From: Endobugula sp965214375
GTDB taxonomy: Bacteria; Pseudomonadota; Gammaproteobacteria; Pseudomonadales; Cellvibrionaceae
DNA length: 64,000 bases
Assembly: GCA_965214375.1 (NCBI GenBank)
Contig: OZ243947.1
Span: 806,001 to 870,000, forward strand
Direction: 5' to 3'
Each line of letters starts with the position of its first letter. Position 1 is the first letter of the stretch. The translations under genes and the position numbers were made by a program. Positions 55,544 through 62,343 of the stretch are shown here, one piece after another. The notes beneath the pieces were generated by a model. The model saw only the letters and a program-made list of their open reading frames with translations, was not told the origin of the DNA and ran no database searches.

Positions 55544-56720
55544 GTTTCAAACTGCTCAACTGAACAATCCCCAAAGATCGCACACTATTAAAGACTTGGC
55601 CTTTTTGCTTATAGTCGATAGTCACCACGGCTCGACCATTACGATCATTTACCTTATCCGGTAGAACAATCACGATATTACCCTTGTGCTCTAATATGGC
55701 TTGGTATCCCAATAGTTTTGTTGGTATATCGTTAAGCCAGTCAGGGGGGAATCGTTTGCTCTTATTCTTGTGTGTTCCATACAGATGATCGAGCTGTTTA
55801 TCACCGATAACAAGGGCTGTACTTTGTGGCCTTTTAACCTTCATCACCGTATTAAATAATGCGGCTGGCATATGCCCAATAGTGAACTGGTGGCCTCTTG
55901 ATTTATCATCTTTCGCACGGTCTTTTAACCATACTTTCCATGACTCCAAACGGGCTGATTGTTGGTTGGCAATATTGGATAACCCAGCCTCCCTGAGAGG
56001 GGTTGGCAGCGAGGCTAATTTATTGCCTAAAGAGATGTCAGGGCCTAGCCATGCCTTGCCCACATTATAGCCCCAGCCAGTATCAATTCCCTTCGGATGT
56101 TTGCCAAAATATTCGCCTGTATTATGGTTGGTTCTTTCGGTGTGTTCGACCTCTGGCGCGGTTGATAATGATAGCCCTTCACGTTCCAGTTGGCGATCAT
56201 TTGCAATGCGAATTGTGCAGCGACAATTCCAACCATTTGGCGGGTAATGAGTATCCCAAAAAATATAGTCAACAGGTAGTACCAGCTTGTCCCATTTTCT
56301 ATGTTCATCACGCACTTGGCTATCGCCAACCGTGGTATAAATTAGATAAGGTCTGGTGGCCTTGGTTCGCTGTATTTGTTGCCAGCGCCCAGCCATTTTT
56401 GCAGTACGTAAATTGTTGTCATAAATGACCCGTGTACGCCATCCACGCTTACCTTTATATTGCCAGCCATGGCCCTCCACAATCTTGTCAAATCGCTTCC
56501 TGAATTGACCGATACTTTCACCGTCTTCTATGGCTGATAATACCGACTCATAAAGGTCGTTTAATAGGTCGGCTTTTGTTGCTCCGGCGACAGTAAATGC
56601 ATGAGCATTAGCAGCCCCCATTAACTGATCCCAACGTTGAGTTGGTACCTGTACTTTTTGCCGGAAGTGGGCGATAGCTTCTATAGCTGGAACGTTGTTA
56701 ATAGTTAATAAAGAAGGCAT
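55509..56720 (-). CDS. MuF-type phage head morphogenesis protein with toxin-like C-terminus
   Basis: 403 residues. The N-terminal part (1-230) matches Mu gpF/SPP1 gp7 minor head proteins: A-F-T-V-A-G-A-T-K near residue 42, R-V-I-Y-D-N-N-L near 98, and the conserved F-W-D-T-H-Y-P-P-N-G-W-N-C-R-C near 160. The C-terminal part (about 255-403) shows Q-L-D-H-L-Y-G-T-H and L-E-H-K-G-N-I-V-I-V-L-P, like phage-borne Barnase/EndoU/RelE-type (PBECR) nuclease domains found in MuF polymorphic toxins. It faces away from the other phage genes, so it has been inverted or moved. No portal gene precedes it. Confidence 0.75.
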   Translation of the reverse strand: MPSLLTINNVPAIEAIAHFRQKVQVPTQRWDQLMGAANAHAFTVAGATKADLLNDLYESVLSAIEDGESIGQFRKRFDKIVEGHGWQYKGKRGWRTRVIYDNNLRTAKMAGRWQQIQRTKATRPYLIYTTVGDSQVRDEHRKWDKLVLPVDYIFWDTHYPPNGWNCRCTIRIANDRQLEREGLSLSTAPEVEHTERTNHNTGEYFGKHPKGIDTGWGYNVGKAWLGPDISLGNKLASLPTPLREAGLSNIANQQSARLESWKVWLKDRAKDDKSRGHQFTIGHMPAALFNTVMKVKRPQSTALVIGDKQLDHLYGTHKNKSKRFPPDWLNDIPTKLLGYQAILEHKGNIVIVLPDKVNDRNGRAVVTIDYKQKGQVFNSVRSLGIVQLSSLKRGEYTLLEGEL

Positions 56721-56723
56721 GGA

Positions 56724-56927
56724 TTATTTATCTCCCTCATCAGTACCTTTGTTTAATTTAGCGATGCAACCCAATAAGACGATCTCGAATAACTCAGGTT
56801 TGTTTTCACTCCAATTTCGTAACGTGTTTGAGCTTTGGCGTGTCAATTCGCATACTTGATTGAGATTTTTTAGTCCCGCCGCTTTTGCACATTGTGAGGC
56901 AGTCAATTTGTTGCGATTAGATGACAT
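56724..56927 (-). CDS. Small helix-turn-helix phage protein
   Basis: 67 residues. L-T-A-S-Q-C-A-K-A-A-G-L near residue 8 and L-T-R-Q-S-S-N-T-L-R-N-W near 28 form a helix-turn-helix-like pattern, followed by K-P-E-L-F-E-I-V-L-L-G-C, a tail seen in small phage regulators. It lies 3 bases upstream of the MuF-type gene and may regulate it. The exact family is not certain. Confidence 0.6.
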   Translation of the reverse strand: MSSNRNKLTASQCAKAAGLKNLNQVCELTRQSSNTLRNWSENKPELFEIVLLGCIAKLNKGTDEGDK

Positions 56928-57119
56928 AATCCTAATACTTATTGATGTTTTTTCGGGTTGCTTATGCAGCCATTATGCACAATTATTTGGTAAATTGCGA
57001 TACTTTAGTAAATAGTTTGGTGTTTTTGTAAAAGCTTTACTGAGGCACCAGAATAGGTATCTTTATGTCATAAAAAATATGGAAAAACTTTTGCGTTGTG
57101 ATATAAAAAGTTCCTTTAC

Positions 57120-57605
57120 TTGAACCCTGCAACCGACACCAAAAAACTGATCACCGAAGGTAAGGAAGCTGTCCGTAAAAAAATCGGTATGTACCCGAAC
57201 GTGGTCGAAGTGCCTGCGAATGTCTTTAGTGTTCTTGATCAAAACAATCATATCCGTGAGCGCCTGAAATATACCTCGGCTGAATCGGTCACGGCTGAAA
57301 TGTTAGCCCGTTATTGGGAAGTCGATAAGGTGATTGTTGCCAAGTCAGTCAGCACGGAGACCGAAGATGGTGATTTAACCGACGTGTGGACAGAAGTCGT
57401 ACTGGCTTATGTGCCTACAACCAACCGTAATCAGGGTACGCCATCATTCGGTTACACCTACTATCTGGAAGGCCACCCACTGGTTGAAGAAAACTATTAC
57501 GACAAAGGCACCAAGTCGTTTATCTATCCAGTGGAGTTTGAACATGCGCCGTACTTAACTGCCATGGATGCTGGCTTTATTTTCCTTAACCCAGCCGCAC
57601 AGTAA
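57120..57605 (+). pseudogene. 5'-truncated Mu-like major capsid gene (gpT family)
   Basis: Plus-strand frame encoding 161 residues of the C-terminal part of a Mu-like major capsid protein: P-A-T-D-T-K-K-L-I near the start, V-P-A-N-V-F-S-V-L-D near residue 38, and G-T-P-S-F-G-Y-T-Y near 118. Intact members are about 300 residues, so roughly half is missing. Upstream, TGA at 57,099 and non-phage-like sequence show that the gene is cut at about 57,115-57,123, which marks a rearrangement breakpoint with the inverted MuF unit. The rest of the tail operon follows in normal order. Confidence 0.75.
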
Positions 57606-57616
57606 GGGGAGCGACC

Positions 57617-58066
57617 ATGACTGATAAAACTAACGAAAAACTTGAAGAGGTGGTATTAATCTCGGCAGTTCGCCACAACGGTAAAACCATACCACCGGGC
57701 AAGCACCCATTGCCATTGTCATTGATTTTGGAGTTAAGCGCACTCAAAGACTCGCCCATTAAAAGCGATGATGTTGAGGATGAAGGTGTTGTGACTGATC
57801 AACCGTCGGACGTGGTGCCGCTGGCAGATTATGAAGCGGCGCTGGAAAAAAATACGGGCTTAACCAATGAGCTTGTCGAAATCAAAGACGCTCTGGTTGA
57901 AGAAAAAGAAAAGCATAAGTTTGCCAAGGAAGAAATCACCAGACTGCAAACTGCGCTTGCAGAAAATCAGGATGAATTAACGACAGCGCAAAATGAAGTA
58001 GCGGAACTTAAACAGCAATTGGAAGCGGCCAGCAAAACTACGGCCAAATCCTCTGCTAAAAAATAA
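57617..58066 (+). CDS. Mu-like head-region protein (HI1506/gp35-like)
   Basis: 149 residues. The first 40 residues (V-V-L-I-S-A-V-R-H-N-G-K and P-P-G-K-H-P) resemble the small structural proteins coded between capsid and gp36 in Mu-like phages. The C-terminal half (about 85-145) is a glutamate/lysine/leucine-rich predicted coiled coil. It follows the capsid remnant by 11 bases and has a GGGGAG ribosome-binding site. Confidence 0.65.
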   Translation: MTDKTNEKLEEVVLISAVRHNGKTIPPGKHPLPLSLILELSALKDSPIKSDDVEDEGVVTDQPSDVVPLADYEAALEKNTGLTNELVEIKDALVEEKEKHKFAKEEITRLQTALAENQDELTTAQNEVAELKQQLEAASKTTAKSSAKK

Positions 58067-58089
58067 CCCCCGCCAGAGCAGCGGTCTTT

Positions 58090-58141
58090 CCCTGTTTCCA
58101 CCGCGATGACATAAATTGAAACAGGGCCATATTATTTTTTT
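58090..58141 (+). terminator. Inverted repeat with downstream T run in the phage operon
   Basis: CCCTGTTTC at 58,090-58,098 pairs with GAAACAGGG at 58,118-58,126, a perfect 9-base stem with a 19-base loop, followed at 58,134-58,141 by a T run. It may be a partial terminator or attenuator between the capsid-region and tail-region genes; the distance to the T run is longer than ideal. Confidence 0.35.
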
Positions 58142-58178
58142 CTGTTAATCGTACTTAGGTACTCTCTTAGGTAGGTCT

Positions 58179-58673
58179 ATGTCTTACGCAACGCTTGAAC
58201 AATTAATCGAACACTTCGGCCTTGAAGAGATTACCCAATTACTCGCTGATGAACACGACCTATTAACAGAAGAATTATTGTTGGCAATGTTAAACGATTC
58301 TACCAGCAGTTATTCCAGCCAAGAGGTGCAGGCAGCGCAAGGCGCTGTAGATCGTGCTGATGTGGTCATTGAACGCATCTCGGATTTTATGGATAGCAAC
58401 TTCAGCGCACGGCATATCTTACCACTGGATAACCCGGAGCAAGGCAACGTTGTTGAATGTTGTTTGGCATTAAGCCGCGCAGCACTGGCAGACGATGGCA
58501 CCAATACCGCGAAAAAAGTTACCGAAGAACGCGACCACTGGCGGCAGTGGTTAAAAGATGTGTCAACAGGTAAGGCTTTTTTATTGGAAGATCGTAACCA
58601 TAAAACACAGGGTGCCGCTCAACGCTTTCATACACGCCGCCCTAAATCATTGTTGGATGGGAGTGGTTACTAA
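58179..58673 (+). CDS. Mu gp36-like protein (DUF1320)
   Basis: 164 residues. M-S-Y-A-T-L-E-Q-L-I-E-H-F-G at the start and R-A-D-V-V-I-E-R-I-S-D-F-M near residue 65 match DUF1320 proteins, which are head-completion or connector components. The C-terminal half has the R-D-H-W-R-Q-W-L-K stretch near 120. A GGTAGG ribosome-binding site precedes the ATG. The stop overlaps the next start (TAATG). Confidence 0.85.
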   Translation: MSYATLEQLIEHFGLEEITQLLADEHDLLTEELLLAMLNDSTSSYSSQEVQAAQGAVDRADVVIERISDFMDSNFSARHILPLDNPEQGNVVECCLALSRAALADDGTNTAKKVTEERDHWRQWLKDVSTGKAFLLEDRNHKTQGAAQRFHTRRPKSLLDGSGY

Positions 58674-59161
58674 TGTCTGGCATTCGACTGGATACTGATA
58701 TCCGTGGCTTAACGATCCCCGAAAAGCAAATGGCTGATCTGTCCCGCATTGATACCCACCCCTTGATGGAAGAAATCGGGGAGTTTTTGGTATCGCAAAC
58801 TGCGTTGAATTTCGATAAGACTCAAACGCCAGATGGAGAACAGTGGAAGAAATCCGAACGCGCAAAAAGTGAAGGCGGTAAAACACTTACAGGTCGCGGT
58901 CATTATCGTGACAGCTATACATACAATGCTTCCAATGATGATGTTGAAGTGGGTTGTACCATGATCTATGCAGCGATTCATCACCACGGTGGTGTGATCA
59001 AAGCGAAAGACGGCGGCTATCTCACATTTAAGATTGGTGATCAATGGATACGAACTAAAAGTGTGGTTATTCCACAACGTCAGGCATTGGGTATGACAGA
59101 GGACTACGAACAAGAGATTGGTCAGATGGCCATGGATTATCACATGCAGGTGTTTCACTAA
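58673..59161 (+). CDS. Phage virion morphogenesis protein (Mu gpG/P2 gpS family)
   Basis: 162 residues. F-D-K-T-Q-T-P-D-G-E-Q-W-K near residue 46, T-L-T-G-R-G-H-Y-R-D-S-Y near 73 and Y-A-A-I-H-H-H-G-G near 102 are typical of the tail-completion/virion morphogenesis family. The product closes the tail or joins it to the head. It sits between gp36- and gp37-like genes, as in many Mu-like phages, and is translationally coupled to the first. Confidence 0.88.
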   Translation: MSGIRLDTDIRGLTIPEKQMADLSRIDTHPLMEEIGEFLVSQTALNFDKTQTPDGEQWKKSERAKSEGGKTLTGRGHYRDSYTYNASNDDVEVGCTMIYAAIHHHGGVIKAKDGGYLTFKIGDQWIRTKSVVIPQRQALGMTEDYEQEIGQMAMDYHMQVFH

Positions 59162-59731
59162 ATGATTGAGCAATTACTCGCTGCCATTGTGACGCAATTA
59201 CAAGAGCAAAACAAAAGCAAACAGTGGAAATTAAAAAAAGTGGATGAGCACGCGGGTTCGTTTACGTGGAAAGAGTTTGAAGAAAAAACCTATAGCGCCC
59301 CGGCGGTCTTTGTATCCTGTTTGGGGTGGCGAGAGCTGGGAGACAATGAAGAGTCCCGATCACCCAGCATGGGAGATATTTATGCGGCCCGTTTTGCGCT
59401 GGCACTGATTACTGAGCATTCCGGTAGTTTGGAAAAGCAAAACAAACAGGCACGGCAACTGGCGCAAAAAATTGGCAAGTTTATTAAAGGCAGCTGCTTT
59501 GGTTTTAATGAAGTCTCTGGCGCTTACCAGATAAAAGTTGACCCGGTATTTTCCGGGGCAATTAATGAAAGCGGACAGTCCTTGTGGCTGATTTATTTTT
59601 GGCACCACCTGCCTATGGATGCGGATAGTCCTTTGGAAGATTTTGAAGGATTGGAAGGGCAGCATAAAAATCCAGAAAACTCATCACAGTTGATGGCAGA
59701 AACACATATTGATTTTAATTCGGAGGAATAA
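59162..59731 (+). CDS. Mu gp37-like protein (DUF1834)
   Basis: 189 residues. F-V-S-C-L-G-W-R-E-L-G near residue 50 and Y-A-A-R-F-A-L-A-L-I near 75 fit DUF1834 tail-terminator-like proteins found between gpG and gp38 in Mu-like phages. The frame begins immediately after the previous stop (TAA ATG), showing coupling. The last 20 residues are polar and probably variable. Confidence 0.8.
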   Translation: MIEQLLAAIVTQLQEQNKSKQWKLKKVDEHAGSFTWKEFEEKTYSAPAVFVSCLGWRELGDNEESRSPSMGDIYAARFALALITEHSGSLEKQNKQARQLAQKIGKFIKGSCFGFNEVSGAYQIKVDPVFSGAINESGQSLWLIYFWHHLPMDADSPLEDFEGLEGQHKNPENSSQLMAETHIDFNSEE

Positions 59732-59735
59732 CCCC

Positions 59736-59993
59736 GTGACTCATAGCACAACTAGCAACACCAAAAAAACAATAACGGTTAAACCTGCTGTTAAAAGTTT
59801 GATTTGTCGCCACCCCGACACAGGTGAAGTACTGCCAGAAAAAGGCGGCGAGTGGCCTAACACGGTGTTTACCCGCCGTGCGATTAATCGTGGTGATGTC
59901 ATTGATGTGGAGGCAGAAAAATCCAAGGCCAAAACTGCTACCAGAAAACCAACCACCAGCACAAAAACAACCAATGATGAAGGAGAACAATAA
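59736..59993 (+). CDS. Mu gp38-like protein (DUF2635)
   Basis: 85 residues from the GTG at 59,736, chosen for its GGAGG ribosome-binding site 8-12 bases upstream. T-V-K-P-A-V near residue 13, then R-H-P-D-T-G-E-V-L-P-E-K-G-G near 26 and T-R-R-A-I-N-R-G-D-V near 45 are the DUF2635 signature. The C-terminal tail is lysine- and threonine-rich. Its stop overlaps the sheath start by one base (TAATG). Confidence 0.87.
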   Translation: MTHSTTSNTKKTITVKPAVKSLICRHPDTGEVLPEKGGEWPNTVFTRRAINRGDVIDVEAEKSKAKTATRKPTTSTKTTNDEGEQ

Positions 59994-61435
59994 TGACCAT
60001 TTTATTTAATGGCATACCCAGCGCATGGAGTGTACCCGGTCACTATTTGGAGTTTGACCCCAGCCGAGCCAATACCGGACAAATGCTAAAAAAAGCAGTG
60101 CTGTTTGGTCAACGTCTATCAACGGGAACCGTGGCAGCGAATACGCTAACGGTGATTACTCGCAGCGGTCAAGGCGCTCAATATTTTGGTGCCGGTTCCA
60201 TGCTCTCACATATGTGTGAACGCGCATTAAAAACAAATCCACAAATTCCTTTGTATGTGATTGCTGCCGATGATCTGACCGCAGGCCAATATGCCACCGG
60301 GGCTTACACACTGAGCAACAATGCATCCAGTGGTGGTCTATTGCGTGTGTATATCGCCAGTGAATTGCATGGTCTGGCGGTTGGCTTTGCCAGTGGTGAT
60401 ACCCCGGCTGTGGTGGCGGCTATTAATGCTGCTGATCTGCCCGTAAAAGCAGAAATTGATGGCGGTAATGCTGACAATATTATTGTGACCGCTCGCCATA
60501 AAGGGGAATGCGGTAACACCATCAGTTTAAGTGTTGGTATTGAAGGCACCAGTGCCGATAGCGCCCCATCGGTTGCTGTTACACCGATGAGTGGTGGTGC
60601 AGGTAATCCCGACTTGACCGATCTACTTGCAGTATTAGGTGATGACTGTTTTAACTGGATTGGTATGCCGTGGACAGATGCTGCCAACCTTTCGATTTTG
60701 GATGATGAACTGGATCGCCGTTTTGACCCAATGAACCAAATTGGTTGCCGTGCCTTTACGGCTAAACACGGTACCCATGCCGAGTTGCTTACCTTTGGTA
60801 ATACGCGCAATAACTACCATGTCACTACCATGGGTGCGGGTAGCTCACCAGAGCCAGATTATTTATGGGTAGCCACCAATGTGGTTGCGGCGGCAAATAG
60901 TTTGGCTATTGACCCCAGCCGCCAGTTGAGCACCTTAAAACTGATGGTTGAACCGCCCAAGCCCGAGATGCGCTTTATTGCACAGGAACGCAACCAGCAA
61001 TTATTTGATGGTATTAGTACCTATATCGTGGGTAGTGATGGTTCGGTCTATATCGAAGCACAAATCACCAACTACCAAGAAAACGCACAGGGCATGGCTG
61101 ATGATTCGGTGTTGTATGTGAATACCCCGGAACTCTTTGACGCTTATCGCTGGGAACAACAGGTACTGTTTGCCCCATACCGCCGCTACAAACTGATGGA
61201 TGATGGTAACGATCTGCCCGAAGGCCAACCCATTATGACACCGAATAAAGCCAAGCTTTTGTTCTTGGGTTTGTACCAGCGGTTTATCTCGGAGTTTGGC
61301 TGGTGTGAAAATTTCGAGCAATACGAAGCCTCGTTTTTAATTGAGAAGCAAGGCAACCGTTTAGCCTATGTGGATCAACCCAACTTCGTTGAAAACTTGC
61401 GTCAGCTTTACGGGCGCAGTGAGTTAGTGAACTAA
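59993..61435 (+). CDS. Mu-like contractile tail sheath protein (gpL)
   Basis: 480 residues, close to the 495 of Mu gpL. Begins F-N-G-I-P-S-A-W-S-V-P-G-H-Y-L-E, then K-A-V-L-F-G-Q-R near residue 34, N-W-I-G-M-P-W-T-D near 222, R-S-F/R-Q-L-S-T-L near 305-310, and E-A-Q-I-T-N-Y near 351, typical of the family. It is intact, unlike the capsid and tail-tube genes. The order DUF2635-sheath-tube is conserved in Mu-like phages. Confidence 0.92.
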   Translation: MTILFNGIPSAWSVPGHYLEFDPSRANTGQMLKKAVLFGQRLSTGTVAANTLTVITRSGQGAQYFGAGSMLSHMCERALKTNPQIPLYVIAADDLTAGQYATGAYTLSNNASSGGLLRVYIASELHGLAVGFASGDTPAVVAAINAADLPVKAEIDGGNADNIIVTARHKGECGNTISLSVGIEGTSADSAPSVAVTPMSGGAGNPDLTDLLAVLGDDCFNWIGMPWTDAANLSILDDELDRRFDPMNQIGCRAFTAKHGTHAELLTFGNTRNNYHVTTMGAGSSPEPDYLWVATNVVAAANSLAIDPSRQLSTLKLMVEPPKPEMRFIAQERNQQLFDGISTYIVGSDGSVYIEAQITNYQENAQGMADDSVLYVNTPELFDAYRWEQQVLFAPYRRYKLMDDGNDLPEGQPIMTPNKAKLLFLGLYQRFISEFGWCENFEQYEASFLIEKQGNRLAYVDQPNFVENLRQLYGRSELVN

Positions 61436-61455
61436 ACAGGACAACAGGTGATTTT

Positions 61456-61809
61456 ATGACTGATATAGCAAAGCGTTTATTTTTTGATTTGCCAGACTTT
61501 GGGCGAGTACATACTACAGGTGGATCGATCAAACTGGCTGGATTTAAAACCAACAAATAAACCTCAGACCTTGGCCCAGCATGTGAATCCGATGAGTTTC
61601 AGCATGGCGAGTTGAAGTTCAAGGTGAAAAACAAACAAGGGCTTTCTGCCACCAAGCTGCAAAACCTGAAAGGCATTACTGTCAAAGTGACCGATAGCAA
61701 CGGTGCCATGTGGTCTTGTGAAAAAGCCTCGACCACCGAGAACGTTGAACTGTCCGACGGTGAGTACGATATGACAATGCAGTTTGACAGCCAGAAGGAA
61801 ATTTCGTAA
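61456..61809 (+). pseudogene. Tail-tube gene (Mu gpM-like) with an in-frame stop
   Basis: ATG at 61,456 opens R-L-F-F-D-L-P-D-F-G and G-S-I-K-L-A-G-F-K-T-N-K, then TAA at 61,558-61,560. The same frame continues without further stops as L-G-P-A-C-E-S-D-E-F-Q-H-G-E-L and L-S-D-G-E-Y-D-M-T-M-Q-F-D, ending at 61,809. The 118-codon total is the normal length for Mu-like tube proteins. An A-to-T change of AAA (Lys) to TAA would explain it. The stop overlaps the next start as TAATG. Confidence 0.8.
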
Positions 61810-62216
61810 TGAGCGCCAATGAGATTTTCACATTAGAAAAAGGCATTCGCGTGGGTGATGTTGAACACAAAGAATGCCGCCTTAAAAATGGGAATAGTGC
61901 TGAGGCATTACTCAGTGCTGCGTTAAAGTCTCAACAGGTTGCCATGGTTCCTGCGGGGGTTGATGCGCGTGGTGAGACCTTATTTGACCCGCAACTATTG
62001 TGTAACCCGCACTTGATGGCCTATGAAATATTACGGCTGCGTATCGACAAACTCGGCGATCTTGACATGCCTCTAGAGGAAGAACTCTTCGGTATGCTAA
62101 GTGAAAAAGATTTGGAAATCTTGCAGCAAGAAGCCGATATTCTGGATGGTTTAGCCATTAACAAGGAGTTAGCTGACCGGGGGAAGTCTGATTCGGCAAG
62201 CGCGGGAGCTGAGTAA
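61809..62216 (+). CDS. Tail assembly chaperone, short form (Mu gp41-like)
   Basis: 135 residues. Central helical region with L-L-S-A-A-L-K-S-Q near residue 36 and M-A-Y-E-I-L-R-L-R-I near 75, typical of the Mu gp41/E-family tail chaperones. It contains a slippery CGG-GGG-AAG at 62,178-62,186 near its 3' end, from which a -2 shift leads into a longer product (see separate entry). The chaperone coats the tape-measure protein during tail assembly. Confidence 0.82.
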   Translation: MSANEIFTLEKGIRVGDVEHKECRLKNGNSAEALLSAALKSQQVAMVPAGVDARGETLFDPQLLCNPHLMAYEILRLRIDKLGDLDMPLEEELFGMLSEKDLEILQQEADILDGLAINKELADRGKSDSASAGAE

Positions 62217-62343
62217 AACCGATAATCAATTAAGTTATACCACAGCCAATTCCCGCAAAGAGCTATTGGCTATGTCCGTTTCTGAATTATTTGCATTGCA
62301 ACTGGATATTAACGAATGTCAACCGAAAACACCGTCAGCTTAG
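61809..62343 (+). CDS. Tail assembly chaperone, extended frameshift product (gp41-42-like)
   Basis: At CGG-GGG-AAG (62,178-62,186) a -2 (equivalently +1) shift moves reading into a frame starting G-S-L-I-R-Q-A-R-E-L-S-K-T and ending P-K-T-P-S-A at the TAG at 62,341, adding about 53 residues. Phage Mu uses a -2 shift at a similar run of five G for the same gene pair. The downstream frame has no own good start, which supports the shift. It overlaps the tape-measure start by 28 bases. Confidence 0.7.
62178..62186 (+). promoter_or_regulatory. Programmed -2 frameshift site
   Basis: CGG-GGG-AAG in the chaperone frame; five consecutive G at 62,179-62,183. It resembles the slippery site reported for phage Mu (CGGGGGCGA). 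A downstream stimulator is not evident by eye. Confidence 0.65.

Noticed and set aside
57063..57251. 62-codon minus-strand frame at the capsid breakpoint
   Set aside because: It overlaps the conserved capsid C-terminal coding sequence in antisense and looks like a shadow.
60304..60810. 168-codon minus-strand frame opposite the tail sheath gene
   Set aside because: The sheath gene is clearly real on the plus strand; the antisense frame has atypical composition.
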